64,000 nt of DNA from DUPQ01 sp041678685 (GTDB taxonomy: Bacteria > Bacillota > Clostridia > DUPQ01). The notes beneath the pieces were generated by a model that saw only the letters and a program-made list of their open reading frames with translations, was not told the origin of the DNA and did not search any database. The DNA lies in NCBI GenBank assembly GCA_041678685.1, contig JBAYNV010000002.1:1-64000 (forward strand). The letters run 5' to 3'. The first letter of the stretch is position 1. The number at the start of each line of letters is the position of its first letter. This document shows, in pieces, positions 37,001-45,462 of the stretch. Both the position numbers and the translations under genes were made by a program.

Positions 37001-37842
37001 TTTATATATCCAAGGAAATAAAACATTCAACTGTACACACTGCAAGACCCAGAGTATTCATCCCTGTTTTCCCCGGGACCAACTGCGAGTATGATATGGC
37101 AAGGGCTTTTCTTGATCAGGGAGCACAATGCAATATACAGGTACTTCGTAATCTGACTTCGGATGATATCGAACAGTCTGCAAAAGAATTCGTGAAGGCG
37201 ATCGAAGAAGCGAATATAATAGCTCTTCCCGGCGGTTTTTCAGCCGGTGACGAACCGGACGGTTCAGGCAAGTTCATAGCGACCGTATTCAGAAATGAAT
37301 ATATCAAAGATGCTGTTCATGATCTTTTATATAACAGAGACGGGTTGATCGTTGGCATCTGTAATGGATTTCAGGCGCTTGTCAAGCTTGGCCTGGTTCC
37401 TAACGGTAAGATATGCGATCTGTCTTTAAACAGCCCCACACTCACCTATAACAGCATTGGACGCCATGTATCATGCATGGTAATGACCAAAATAATATCA
37501 AATATATCCCCGTGGTTTTCCTGCAGTGAAACTGGCGGCGTGTATACCATACCTTTGAGCCACGGGGAAGGCAGATTCATATGCTCAGAGGAAATGTATA
37601 AAACGTTATCAGCCAATGGACAGATCGCTACTCAGTACGTAGATGAAAACGGTGATGCAAGTTATGATATCAGGTTCAACCCTAACGGTTCATATTATGC
37701 TATAGAAGGTATAACAAGTGCGGACGGAAGGATATTGGGCAAGATGGGGCATTCCGAAAGATTCGGGAATAATGTCGCTAAAAATATCCCCGGGATAAAG
37801 GACCAGAAGCTGTTTGAATCAGGTGTCAGATATTTCAGATAA
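34084..37842 (+). CDS. purL: Phosphoribosylformylglycinamidine synthase, single-chain PurL
   Basis: Converts FGAR, glutamine and ATP to FGAM in purine synthesis. It is the large form (1252 aa) with synthetase and glutaminase in one chain, rather than the separate PurS/PurL/PurQ set of Bacillus. Synthetase signatures are YWSDHCRHTTF, ETHNHPTEIEPFGGAATCIGG and a GGKDSMSG repeat half. The C-terminal class I glutaminase (about 980-1252) has PVFPGTNCEYD, ALPGGFSAGDE and the nucleophile cysteine in GICNGFQ. The start is TTG 34084 after AAGGGGAG. No other purine gene is adjacent, and no purine riboswitch is seen in the 71-nt gap before it. Confidence 0.96.
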   Translation: MKNVIRIFVERRLGFDLEAERLKNQFLTLLEIKNIDSVRLFNRYDIQGLSDKVYRDAKYGIFAEIQTDTVYEEHLPEMPDTEVFAYEFLPGQYDQRADSCEQCIQLISQTRPIVRTAKVIAVSGSVTENDIDKIKAYMVNPVECRLACDEKPEDLTAVFDTPQTVETIKGFIGLDKKEIGKMRRSLGLAMSLLDLLFVRDYFIGQHRDPTITEIRLIDTYWSDHCRHTTFNTKLENVIIEDDKFNVTCKKAWDRYLNTRKELNSEKTICLMDIATIGAKYLKKNGYLDDMEITEENNACSIIVNIDTDKGPEEWLIMFKNETHNHPTEIEPFGGAATCIGGAIRDPLSGRAYVYQAMRVTGAGDPLAELKDTLPGKLPQIKIVREAANGYSSYGNQIGLATGQVDEIYHNGYTAKRMEIGAVIAAVPKKNIVRKDAEAGDVVILIGGRTGRDGLGGATGSSKEHTDESLSKCGAEVQKGNPPTERKIQRLFRNPKMSLLIKKCNDFGAGGIAVAIGELAGGLDIDLDSVPKKYEGLDGTELAISESQERMAVVVDRKDMDTVMSLSREENLEATFVAVVTDTDRLRMKWKGSYIVDIKRSFLDTNGVTQITNARIIAKDSENDPFTAKPVNTSTRNRLENTLSDLNVCSKKGLIEKFDSTIGSNTVLMPLGGKYQMTPQECMAAKIPVLGKKTDICTLMSYAFFPKISEWSPFIGACYAVLGSVAKIVCAGGDHNKIRLSLQEYFESLRSDESRWGKPLEALLGAFYAQTELCIPAIGGKDSMSGTFMDLDVPPTLVSFAVSYMDSKNVISSEFKKNNSYIMRFAQKRNADETPDFIYARKLFTVINRLICEHKIISAMTVKSAGACEALLKMCFGNMIGFQSSSETELLFTPGYCDILIEIDSDRVKNISELLSSLKELDVVVIGKTVEEKVFKTKEESISLYELLGSYTSAYERVFTTTAKTVDPAITNGLYISKEIKHSTVHTARPRVFIPVFPGTNCEYDMARAFLDQGAQCNIQVLRNLTSDDIEQSAKEFVKAIEEANIIALPGGFSAGDEPDGSGKFIATVFRNEYIKDAVHDLLYNRDGLIVGICNGFQALVKLGLVPNGKICDLSLNSPTLTYNSIGRHVSCMVMTKIISNISPWFSCSETGGVYTIPLSHGEGRFICSEEMYKTLSANGQIATQYVDENGDASYDIRFNPNGSYYAIEGITSADGRILGKMGHSERFGNNVAKNIPGIKDQKLFESGVRYFR

Positions 37843-37850
37843 GGTATTCG

Positions 37851-37859
37851 TGTTATAAT
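37851..37859 (+). promoter_or_regulatory. Extended -10 promoter of the URO-D-family gene
   Basis: TGTTATAAT is a perfect extended -10 element 18 nt before the next ATG. The -35 region lies within the end of purL and is poor. Confidence 0.5.
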
Positions 37860-37877
37860 GCATACGGAGGTACCGCA

Positions 37878-38915
37878 ATGATTTCGAAAACAGTCATAAA
37901 AAAGGTATTGGAATTTGATGATCCCGGTAGAATAGGCTTTGACTTCTATAACGATTCTTTTCGGGATATGAAATTCGTAGAATGTGAAGTGATCAAAAAA
38001 GAAGAGTATTCATGGCAGGAACCTTCATTTTTCAAAGAAAGATTCCCGCAGTATCATGATTTCGATGGATTCATGCATTTAGATGAATACGGGAATCTCT
38101 GGGGAAAAATGAGACATGACAAGACGGGTGGAGGAGAGGTTCTCAAAGGTGTTCTTGCTTCGTGGGATGAACTTGCCTCATATAGATTACCGGATATAGA
38201 TGATGAAGCCAGGTTTAAGGATGCTCCGTTGAGCGTTGTTCCATATAAAAACAGATTCATACTAGGATCGCTTCCGGGAAATACATTTTCGCTCATGAGG
38301 AAAATGAGAAAAATGGAATTATTCCTTGAAGATCTGATACTTGAAACGGATAATGTATTGAAACTTCAGGATATGGTCCTGGAAAAACTATTGAATATCG
38401 TTGAGATATACGGACACATGAAATGTGTTGACGGTATATTCTTCTGTGAAGACTGGGGCACTCAGGACAGGCTTTTGATTTCACCAAAGATGTGGCGTGA
38501 AATATTTAAACCTGCATTTATAAAATTGTGTGATACCGCGCATAAATATGGCATGAAAGTTTTTATGCATTCGTGCGGGTATATATATGAAATACTTGAT
38601 GACCTTATGGAAGTAGGTATAGATGCATTACAGCTTGATCAGCCTACTCTAATGGGAATAGAAAAGCTTGCAGACAAAATAGCAGGTAAAGTGACGCTCC
38701 ATTCACCTGTGGACATACAGAGGATATTGCCTACAGGCAACAAAGAACTGATCGAGAAGAGCGCTTGCGATATGGTCCGTCTTTTTCATAGGAACGGCGG
38801 TCTGATAGTCAAGGACTATGGCGATTACACTACGCTTCACGTACAATACGAATGGGCTGAATGGATGAGACAGAAATTCTTTGACATAGGCGGGGATCCC
38901 AGGATCAAAAAGTGA
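37878..38915 (+). CDS. Uroporphyrinogen decarboxylase-family (MtaA/CmuA-like) protein
   Basis: A 345-aa TIM-barrel protein of the URO-D family. The zinc-type HSCGYI segment near 234-239 and the LQLDQPTLMG segment are typical of the methyltransferase branch (corrinoid:CoM-type MtaA/CmuA relatives) and of paralogues of unknown role in gut Clostridia. It lacks the arginine-rich N-terminal substrate loop expected of true HemE, and no heme genes are nearby. I infer a methyl transfer or related reaction on an unknown substrate. GGAGGT precedes the ATG. Confidence 0.75.
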   Translation: MISKTVIKKVLEFDDPGRIGFDFYNDSFRDMKFVECEVIKKEEYSWQEPSFFKERFPQYHDFDGFMHLDEYGNLWGKMRHDKTGGGEVLKGVLASWDELASYRLPDIDDEARFKDAPLSVVPYKNRFILGSLPGNTFSLMRKMRKMELFLEDLILETDNVLKLQDMVLEKLLNIVEIYGHMKCVDGIFFCEDWGTQDRLLISPKMWREIFKPAFIKLCDTAHKYGMKVFMHSCGYIYEILDDLMEVGIDALQLDQPTLMGIEKLADKIAGKVTLHSPVDIQRILPTGNKELIEKSACDMVRLFHRNGGLIVKDYGDYTTLHVQYEWAEWMRQKFFDIGGDPRIKK

Positions 38916-38975
38916 TGGAAGTCGAAAACAGTTTGTGGTAATATGTAAAAGATCGAAGTTGTAATGGAGATTTGA

Positions 38976-40301
38976 TTGAAGCAAAATATAGATATTGTGG
39001 ACGAAAATTTAGCAGAAGCATCCAAAGAGAATGATGCAGTTGAAATGGAAGAGGTTATAACAGAAAAAAAGCCTAACCGTTTTTTTGTGTTTCTTGATAA
39101 AATATGGAAACCCCGTTCACCAAGAAAACGGAGTGTTAAAAAAATAGTCATATATAAGCCCAAGTCACAATTCAGGAAATTCGTTACTCTGATTTCATGG
39201 ATTCTATTCCTGTTCACATTAGGTTTTGTGTTTTATAAAGGTTACAATTTCACAAATACGCTCGTGACTGAGATAAGCAGATTTGATGCTAAGGCTGCCA
39301 TAGGCACGATAGATGAGGAAAACGAAAAAAACATATATATACCTTCGAATTCCACAACAAAGCAGATAGCAAAAGTACTGATGGATGAGGGCATCATCGT
39401 TAATGATACATATTTTTGGATATACTCTATGTTTATGGGGAATGAAGGAAATTATAAATCCGGAAATCACGTCATCGATGCATCAGTGACATATGATGAT
39501 GGCGAGATCGACCTTATAACCGCAGAGGGTTATGAAATGCTTATATATATACTTTCACAGAACGGTGTGCCTAATCCTACAGTGAAACTATTCTTTACCG
39601 AAGGTCTTACAATTGGGCAGACTGTCAAGATATTCACTGATAAAGGTATAGCTGATGAAGATGAATTCCTCAATGTCTGCAATACATATGATTTTGATTA
39701 TGACTTTATAGATCTTATACCAAAAGATACAAGAAGGACGAACAGGCTTGACGGTTATCTCTTCCCAGATACATATATATTTGATACAACAGTGGATGAG
39801 AGCATTAATATAGAAAAGATGCTGGATAACTTTGACAGTAAATTCAATGAAACATACAGAGCAAAAGCAGCTGAACTTGGGTACACGATAGACGAAATAC
39901 TGATCATCGCTTCATTACTGGAAAAAGAAGCAGCGACTATGGATGAAAGAGCCATGATCGCAGGGGTCATATACAACAGGTTGAAATCCAAAGATGAAAG
40001 CCTTCAGTATCTGCAGATCGATGCAACGATCCAATATATATATATCAATGAAACCGGCGCGGTAAAAGAAAAGCTTACAAATGAAGACCATAAGATACTG
40101 AACAGTTATAATACATATATGTATGCGGGGCTTACTCCCGGTCCGATATGCAATCCGTCATTATCCAGTATCGCTGCAGCGCTTTATCCCGAAGTACACA
40201 ACTATTATTATTATGTAGCAAAGAATGATGGCACTGACGCTCATGCATATGCTACGACGCTTGCTCAACATAATTACAACGTTTCGATATACTCGAAATA
40301 A
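38976..40301 (+). CDS. mltG: Endolytic murein transglycosylase MltG
   Basis: Cuts nascent peptidoglycan at the membrane and is thought to set glycan strand length. Residues 1-65 are a charged cytoplasmic arm, longer than in many relatives. A transmembrane helix follows (about 69-90). A LysM-like subdomain precedes the YceG catalytic domain, which has DGYLFPDTY, SLLEKEA with the catalytic glutamate, and the signature YNTYMYAGLTPGPICNPS. Length 441 aa. The TTG start follows TGGAGA. It heads a five-gene run in which all following gaps are 4 nt or less or are overlaps. Confidence 0.94.
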   Translation: MKQNIDIVDENLAEASKENDAVEMEEVITEKKPNRFFVFLDKIWKPRSPRKRSVKKIVIYKPKSQFRKFVTLISWILFLFTLGFVFYKGYNFTNTLVTEISRFDAKAAIGTIDEENEKNIYIPSNSTTKQIAKVLMDEGIIVNDTYFWIYSMFMGNEGNYKSGNHVIDASVTYDDGEIDLITAEGYEMLIYILSQNGVPNPTVKLFFTEGLTIGQTVKIFTDKGIADEDEFLNVCNTYDFDYDFIDLIPKDTRRTNRLDGYLFPDTYIFDTTVDESINIEKMLDNFDSKFNETYRAKAAELGYTIDEILIIASLLEKEAATMDERAMIAGVIYNRLKSKDESLQYLQIDATIQYIYINETGAVKEKLTNEDHKILNSYNTYMYAGLTPGPICNPSLSSIAAALYPEVHNYYYYVAKNDGTDAHAYATTLAQHNYNVSIYSK

Positions 40302-40305
40302 AACA

Positions 40306-40959
40306 ATGGTCAAAAGATTCAATATAGTCAACGCTTCCGTAGAAAAATACATCGAGGATACTCTTCATCCTTTGGAAGGGCAGTTGAAGGTACTTTACGA
40401 TGAAGCTGTTTTAAAGTGCATACCTGTCGCAAAAATAGAGACTTTAAGAATGCTCGGAACCGTGATGTCCATAAAGAAACCAGGGAAAATATTAGAACTT
40501 GGATGTGCCATTGGTCTTTCCAGTATGTTCTTTGCAGGATATCTTAATGAAGGCGGCAGTATTGACACTGTAGAATGCGATCTTGACATGGCCGGGACAG
40601 CAAAAAGTAATATTATAAAATATGGGTACTCTGATAAGATCAACGTTGTATATGCCGAAGCATACGACTATCTGTCTAATGTAAATAAGAAATATGATAT
40701 AATATTCATCGATGCAGCTAAGGGACAGTATGAAAGATATTTCGATCTCTGTTCAGAAATGCTCGATCGCGGCGGTATCATGATCGCAGATAATGTTCTG
40801 TACAGAGGCATGGTAGCAAAAGGTGATAAAGTGCCTCACCGGCAAAAAACTCTTGTGGAGAGGCTGAGAAGCTTTCTGGACAGGATAACGAAAGATGAAA
40901 GGTTTGACACCGCGATCCTGTCGATCGGAGACGGATTATCGGTATCGGTAAGGAAATAA
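40306..40959 (+). CDS. trmR: tRNA 5-hydroxyuridine methyltransferase TrmR (YrrM)
   Basis: A class I O-methyltransferase expected to convert 5-hydroxyuridine at tRNA position 34 to 5-methoxyuridine. SAM motif I is ILELGCAIGLSSMF near 62-75, and IIFIDAAKGQY provides the metal-binding aspartate of the catechol-O-methyltransferase-like fold; IADNVLY follows. ATG 40306 gives 217 aa. The mltG-trmR-trhP order is that of Bacillus subtilis yrrL-yrrM-yrrN/O, which supports the specific name. Its end overlaps trhP by 1 nt. Confidence 0.87.
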   Translation: MVKRFNIVNASVEKYIEDTLHPLEGQLKVLYDEAVLKCIPVAKIETLRMLGTVMSIKKPGKILELGCAIGLSSMFFAGYLNEGGSIDTVECDLDMAGTAKSNIIKYGYSDKINVVYAEAYDYLSNVNKKYDIIFIDAAKGQYERYFDLCSEMLDRGGIMIADNVLYRGMVAKGDKVPHRQKTLVERLRSFLDRITKDERFDTAILSIGDGLSVSVRK

Positions 40960-42206
40960 TGAAACCCGAATTGCTGGCTCCCGCTGGAAACAGGGAAAAA
41001 ATGAAGGTTGCCTTTGAATATGGCGCAGATGCCGTTTATCTGGGGCTGACCAGATTCAGTTTACGAGATAAATCAGAGAATTTCAGTCCCGAAGAATTAT
41101 TCGAGGCTGTCGTATATTCGCATGGAATAAATAAAAAAGTATATGTTACAGTGAATATAATTCCAAAGAATAAGGATCTTGATGATATAAAAGTACTGTT
41201 GCAGCAGATAAATGAAGCAAAACCGGACGGTATAATAATAGCGGATCCGGGTGTTATAGCATATGCAAAGAAATATGCCAAAGGCATAGATATACATGTA
41301 AGCACGCAGGCAAACATAATCAACAGGGAAAGCGCAAAATTATTCTGCAGGCTGGGTGCAAAAAGGCTGATACTCGGCAGGGAACTTACTTTGAACGATG
41401 TCAGGGAAATCAAAAAGGCCATTGGTAAAGAACATGAGATCGAAATATTCGTTCACGGAGCCATGTGTGTCTCATATTCGGGGAGATGCCTTTTGAGTGC
41501 ATACATGACAGGCAGGGATTCAAACCAGGGAGACTGCGCACAGCCATGCAGATGGAATTATTCATTGATGGAGGAGAAGAGACCCGGGCAGTATTATCCT
41601 GTATATGAAGACGAAAACGGATCATATATATTGAATTCGAAAGATCTCTGCATGATAGAATACATAAAGGAACTTATCGAATGCGGTTCCGACAGTTTTA
41701 AGATAGAAGGGCGCATGAAAAGTTCTTTTTACGTTGCGTGCGTTGTAAAAGGCTACAGGATGGCGCTGGATGGCTTTTTCCTTGACCCTGGGATATACGA
41801 GGCCAATAAGGATGAATATCTTAGGATCGTAAGCATGGCGAGTCACCGGGACTATACTACTGCATATAACCTGGGTGATGAGGATCATATCAGAAAAACA
41901 AAAGATTCAATGATATACAGTACATCAAGTTATGTCAGGACCCATTCCTATGTCGGGATCGTTATCGATTATGACCCGGTTCATTCACTTGCCAAGATCA
42001 GGGAAATGAATCCGTTATTTGAAGGCGATGAGATACAGATGTTGGTACCCGGTGAAAGCAACTTCAGGCAGAAAGCGCATACGATGTCTGATGAAAATAA
42101 CGAATCAATAAAAGCAGCAAACCATCCGGAAATGATATATTATATGAAAATGGACAGACCCGTAAGAAAAGACACAATAATTATTACTGAGGTGAAGAAT
42201 GGATAA
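40959..42206 (+). CDS. trhP: U32-family tRNA hydroxylation protein TrhP
   Basis: Despite its peptidase U32 label, this family (YegQ/YrrO) is required for 5-hydroxylation of U34 in tRNA, using a prephenate-dependent route. The N-terminus ELLAPAGNREKMKVAFEYGAD is characteristic. The cluster-binding cysteines are in HGAMCVSYSGRC and GDCAQPCRW. A barrel domain follows, and the last 90 residues form a beta-rich C-terminal domain. At 415 aa it is a single chain, whereas B. subtilis uses two paralogues. The next gene's ATG lies 8 nt inside its end. With TrmR it forms a hydroxylase-methylase pair. Confidence 0.87.
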   Translation: MKPELLAPAGNREKMKVAFEYGADAVYLGLTRFSLRDKSENFSPEELFEAVVYSHGINKKVYVTVNIIPKNKDLDDIKVLLQQINEAKPDGIIIADPGVIAYAKKYAKGIDIHVSTQANIINRESAKLFCRLGAKRLILGRELTLNDVREIKKAIGKEHEIEIFVHGAMCVSYSGRCLLSAYMTGRDSNQGDCAQPCRWNYSLMEEKRPGQYYPVYEDENGSYILNSKDLCMIEYIKELIECGSDSFKIEGRMKSSFYVACVVKGYRMALDGFFLDPGIYEANKDEYLRIVSMASHRDYTTAYNLGDEDHIRKTKDSMIYSTSSYVRTHSYVGIVIDYDPVHSLAKIREMNPLFEGDEIQMLVPGESNFRQKAHTMSDENNESIKAANHPEMIYYMKMDRPVRKDTIIITEVKNG

Positions 42207-43446
42207 AAAGATAGGTTTTATCGGAGCCGGGAATATGGGAAGCTCCCTTATAAAAGGTTTTAAAAAGAGCGGTTCAGTCATATATATAACCGACAAGGAT
42301 ATAACCAAGGTGGAAAATCTTCTTGACAAGAAAACGAAAATACTGGCTACTGTTCATGATGTTATAAAAAAGTCAGATACGGTGATCATCTGTGTAAAAC
42401 CAAACCAGATGGATGATCTGCTGACGGATATCAGCAGTTTTGATATCGATCTTGCTGATAAACTGTTCATATCGATAGCTGCAGGAAGGAAGATCGCATC
42501 ATATGAAAAAATACTAAAAGGTATAAGATGCATCCGTGTAATGCCAAATATGCCGGCATCCATTTCATTGGGTATGACATCTCTGTGTAAAGGAAGTTAT
42601 GCTTCCGATGCTGATATGGAGCATGCAGAGGAGCTTTTCGGTTTTATTGGCAAAACGGTGGTAGTTGAAGATGAGAGCCTTATGAACATCACGACTGCAG
42701 TCGCAGGTTCAGGACCTGCATTTGTTTTCATGTTCATAAAAGCGCTGCAGGACACTGCCATGAACAATGGTATATCAGCTGATGATGCAAGGATGATGGC
42801 ATGCCAGACGGTGATAGGTTCAGCATCATATGTGCTGGAAGATGGAAGGAACATCGATGACCTTATAAAATCCATCTGTTCGCCTAATGGTACGACGATC
42901 GAAGGTGTTAACAGACTTAACGGGAAAGACTTTATGAATATAGTAAAAGAAGCGGTCGAAGTAACGAAAAACAGATGTATAGAAATGAGCGGTGATATAA
43001 AAAGATCCGAAATAGTAGAGATATATACTGATGGCGCATGTCAGAATAATCCCGGTCCCGGAGGTTACGGAGCAATATTGATATATAACGGAACGGAAAA
43101 GGAAATATCCGGATATAAGGCAGAGACTACCAATAACGAAATGGAACTTACCGCTGCAGTAGAAGCTTTGAAGCTTCTAAAGAAAACCTGCGAAGTAGTG
43201 CTTTATTCGGATTCGTCATATCTTATAAATGCGTTCAACCAAAAGTGGGTCGATAGCTGGAGATCAAACGGATGGGTAAGGGACAAAAACGGTGAAGTCA
43301 AGAATCTGGAGTTATGGAAAACACTCGATGCATACAACAATACACACAGGATGACATGGGTGAAGGTAAAAGGACACAGCGACAATAAATACAATAACAG
43401 ATGTGATAAGCTTGCCAGGGATGCGATAAAGAATAAAGGTATCTGA
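42199..43446 (+). CDS. ProC-RNase HI fusion protein
   Basis: One uninterrupted 415-codon frame encodes two enzymes. Residues 1-268 are pyrroline-5-carboxylate reductase (last step of proline synthesis): dinucleotide motif GFIGAGNMG, VKPNQMDDLL, RVMPNMPA, AVAGSGPAFVFMFI and SPNGTTIEGV. Residues 271-415 are a complete RNase HI: catalytic D278 (YTDGACQNNPGPGG), E316 (NNEMEL), D338 (YSDSS) and D403 (NNRCDKLARDA), plus H393 in VKGHSDN. Both halves keep their key residues, and the linker is only a few residues. An internal ATG near 42985 lacks a good ribosome binding site. It overlaps trhP by 8 nt and the helicase by 1 nt. Fusion of these two functions is unusual. Confidence 0.9.
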   Translation: MDKKIGFIGAGNMGSSLIKGFKKSGSVIYITDKDITKVENLLDKKTKILATVHDVIKKSDTVIICVKPNQMDDLLTDISSFDIDLADKLFISIAAGRKIASYEKILKGIRCIRVMPNMPASISLGMTSLCKGSYASDADMEHAEELFGFIGKTVVVEDESLMNITTAVAGSGPAFVFMFIKALQDTAMNNGISADDARMMACQTVIGSASYVLEDGRNIDDLIKSICSPNGTTIEGVNRLNGKDFMNIVKEAVEVTKNRCIEMSGDIKRSEIVEIYTDGACQNNPGPGGYGAILIYNGTEKEISGYKAETTNNEMELTAAVEALKLLKKTCEVVLYSDSSYLINAFNQKWVDSWRSNGWVRDKNGEVKNLELWKTLDAYNNTHRMTWVKVKGHSDNKYNNRCDKLARDAIKNKGI

Positions 43447-45407
43447 TGACAAAAAAAAGTATTGAGATCATAAGCACGCCTGAATCTATATTTCTTGCTT
43501 CTCTGTTTAAAAGACTGTTTTTCGCAAAGTCAAAAAACAGGATGAGAACGCCTTCAAAGAACAAGATCGCAAGGTTCTCCTCTGACATTTACCACATGTA
43601 TAAACAAAGGATCACTGTTAATAATGCTGAAATGTATATAAGAAGAGCAAGACTCATGCTGAAAAATGTAATGCCATTTTTCAGTGAAACCTCCTGCACT
43701 GAAGAGATGCTTGATGAGATACTAAAAAAAATGGCATGCACTGAATTATATATGTATGAGATATATAAAACAGGGCAATATGTATATCCTGATGTTTTTG
43801 ATATGTTTGAAGATGAGAAAACTGCAGCCAAACTGGTGAACAACACAGTTCTTGATCTATATAGAACCGTTTTTCTTAGAAGGATAGCGAAAGAACAGAT
43901 AGAGAAACTGATACCTGACAATCCGAAAGATGAATATCCCGAAACAAGGAAAATGAAAAGACAGTTTATTATTCATATCGGTCTGACTAATACCGGGAAG
44001 ACTTACAGCGCGCTTGAGGCATTAAAAGCAGCAAAAAAAGGCGCATATCTTTCACCTTTAAGATTACTTGCTCTGGAGGTGCAGGAACGCCTTATAGATG
44101 ATAATGTACCATGCAGTATGCTCACAGGAGAGGAAGAAGATATAATCGAAGGGGCTGATCACATAGCATCAACAGTTGAGAAAGCAAATTACAGCGAGCA
44201 TTATGATGTTGTTGTAATAGATGAATGCCAGCTTATACAGGATGAAGACAGGGGATGCTGGTGGACAAAGGCGATACTTGGAATGAAAGGTGCCGAAATG
44301 CACTTATGCTGTGCGCCGGAAGCCAAAGACATACTTGTTACTATCGTAGAGGATTGTAAAGACAAGTATAAAATAGTTGAGCACACAAGGAATACCGATC
44401 TCGTCTTTTCAAAAAAGCCATTCAGACTCGAGAAAGCGGAAAGAGGCGATGCTCTTGTTGTTTTTTCCAGAAAGAGCGTTTTACGGGTCGCAGATGAGCT
44501 TTACAGATCCGGAAAGAAAGCAAGCATGATCTATGGTGCATTGCCATATAAAACAAGAAAAGAACAGTTGAAAATGTTTCTTGAAGGTAAAACCGATGTT
44601 GTCGTTGCGACAGATGCAATAGGTATGGGTCTTAATCTGCCTATAAGAAGGATAGTATTTCTGGAAACCGAGAAATATGATGGAACACAGACAAGGATGC
44701 TGGTACCATGGGAAGTGAAACAGATCGCAGGCAGGGCAGGCAGACAGGGAATGTACGAAAAAGGATATGTGTCAACAGTAAGCGATCCTGAAATCATACA
44801 GCAGAGCCTTGATACTCCAAATAGTAGAATCGAATATGCGTATCTTGGATTTTCGGATGTTTTGCTGGATATAGACTGTGACATCGTAGATGCTTTGAAA
44901 ATATGGAAGTCTATGCCAACAGGCAGCTTTTATGTGAAACAGGATGTGACAAGGACAATAAATCTATGCGAGCTTGTAAAAAAGATACACGATTCATTTA
45001 CGAAAAAAGAAATGCTTCGGCTGTCTTCCATACCATTTGACGAGGGAAACGAAACGGTACTGGAGCTTTTCAAGGATTACACGCTGTTATATTCATATAA
45101 GGAGGAAATATTTAAACCGTCTCTTAAGGGTTATAGCCTCATCGCTCTTGAGGACTACTATAAGTGTCTTGACCTGTATTATTCATTTGCAAAGAATATG
45201 GGATATAAACCAGATTTCGTATGGCTTAAAGACAAGAAGCTGGAGATCGCAGACAGGATAAACAGGGAGCTTATGGACCATTCATCATTAAAAAGAGTAA
45301 AATGCAGCATATGCGGCAGGCCTTTGAATAAATATGACAGGAACGGGATATGCAGGATCTGTGAAAATGATAATAATCTTATTGAATTAGCGGTGAATAA
45401 AAACTAA
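43446..45407 (+). CDS. SUV3-like RNA helicase with C-terminal zinc ribbon
   Basis: A superfamily 2 helicase of the SUV3 branch, known best from mitochondrial RNA degradation and surveillance. The N-terminal 170 residues are a helical domain without clear match. Motif I is GLTNTGKT at 179-186, motif II is DECQ at 259-262, with ATDAIGMGLNLP as motif V and QIAGRAGRQG as motif VI. A SUV3-like helical C-terminal region follows. The tail has CSIC (620, 623) and CRIC (636, 639), a four-cysteine zinc ribbon. At 653 aa it is a full-length enzyme. The ATG overlaps the stop of the RNase H fusion, so the two are translationally coupled; a joint role on RNA or RNA-DNA hybrids is an inference. Confidence 0.83.
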   Translation: MTKKSIEIISTPESIFLASLFKRLFFAKSKNRMRTPSKNKIARFSSDIYHMYKQRITVNNAEMYIRRARLMLKNVMPFFSETSCTEEMLDEILKKMACTELYMYEIYKTGQYVYPDVFDMFEDEKTAAKLVNNTVLDLYRTVFLRRIAKEQIEKLIPDNPKDEYPETRKMKRQFIIHIGLTNTGKTYSALEALKAAKKGAYLSPLRLLALEVQERLIDDNVPCSMLTGEEEDIIEGADHIASTVEKANYSEHYDVVVIDECQLIQDEDRGCWWTKAILGMKGAEMHLCCAPEAKDILVTIVEDCKDKYKIVEHTRNTDLVFSKKPFRLEKAERGDALVVFSRKSVLRVADELYRSGKKASMIYGALPYKTRKEQLKMFLEGKTDVVVATDAIGMGLNLPIRRIVFLETEKYDGTQTRMLVPWEVKQIAGRAGRQGMYEKGYVSTVSDPEIIQQSLDTPNSRIEYAYLGFSDVLLDIDCDIVDALKIWKSMPTGSFYVKQDVTRTINLCELVKKIHDSFTKKEMLRLSSIPFDEGNETVLELFKDYTLLYSYKEEIFKPSLKGYSLIALEDYYKCLDLYYSFAKNMGYKPDFVWLKDKKLEIADRINRELMDHSSLKRVKCSICGRPLNKYDRNGICRICENDNNLIELAVNKN

Positions 45408-45410
45408 TAT
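45382..45410 (+). promoter_or_regulatory. Promoter of the ThuA/oxidoreductase pair
   Basis: TTGAAT (45382-45387), a 17-nt spacer and TAATAT (45405-45410) lie at the end of the helicase gene, 52 nt before the next ATG. Confidence 0.45.
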
Positions 45411-45462
45411 ATAGGTGTATCATGTGTGTGAAAAAATATATGGGTAATAGGAGTTTCATATT

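Noticed and set aside
42199..43446. A frameshift or missing stop between separate proC and rnhA genes
   Set aside because: The frame is open throughout, both domains are complete, and no good ribosome binding site precedes the RNase H part. Assembly error cannot be fully excluded without reads.
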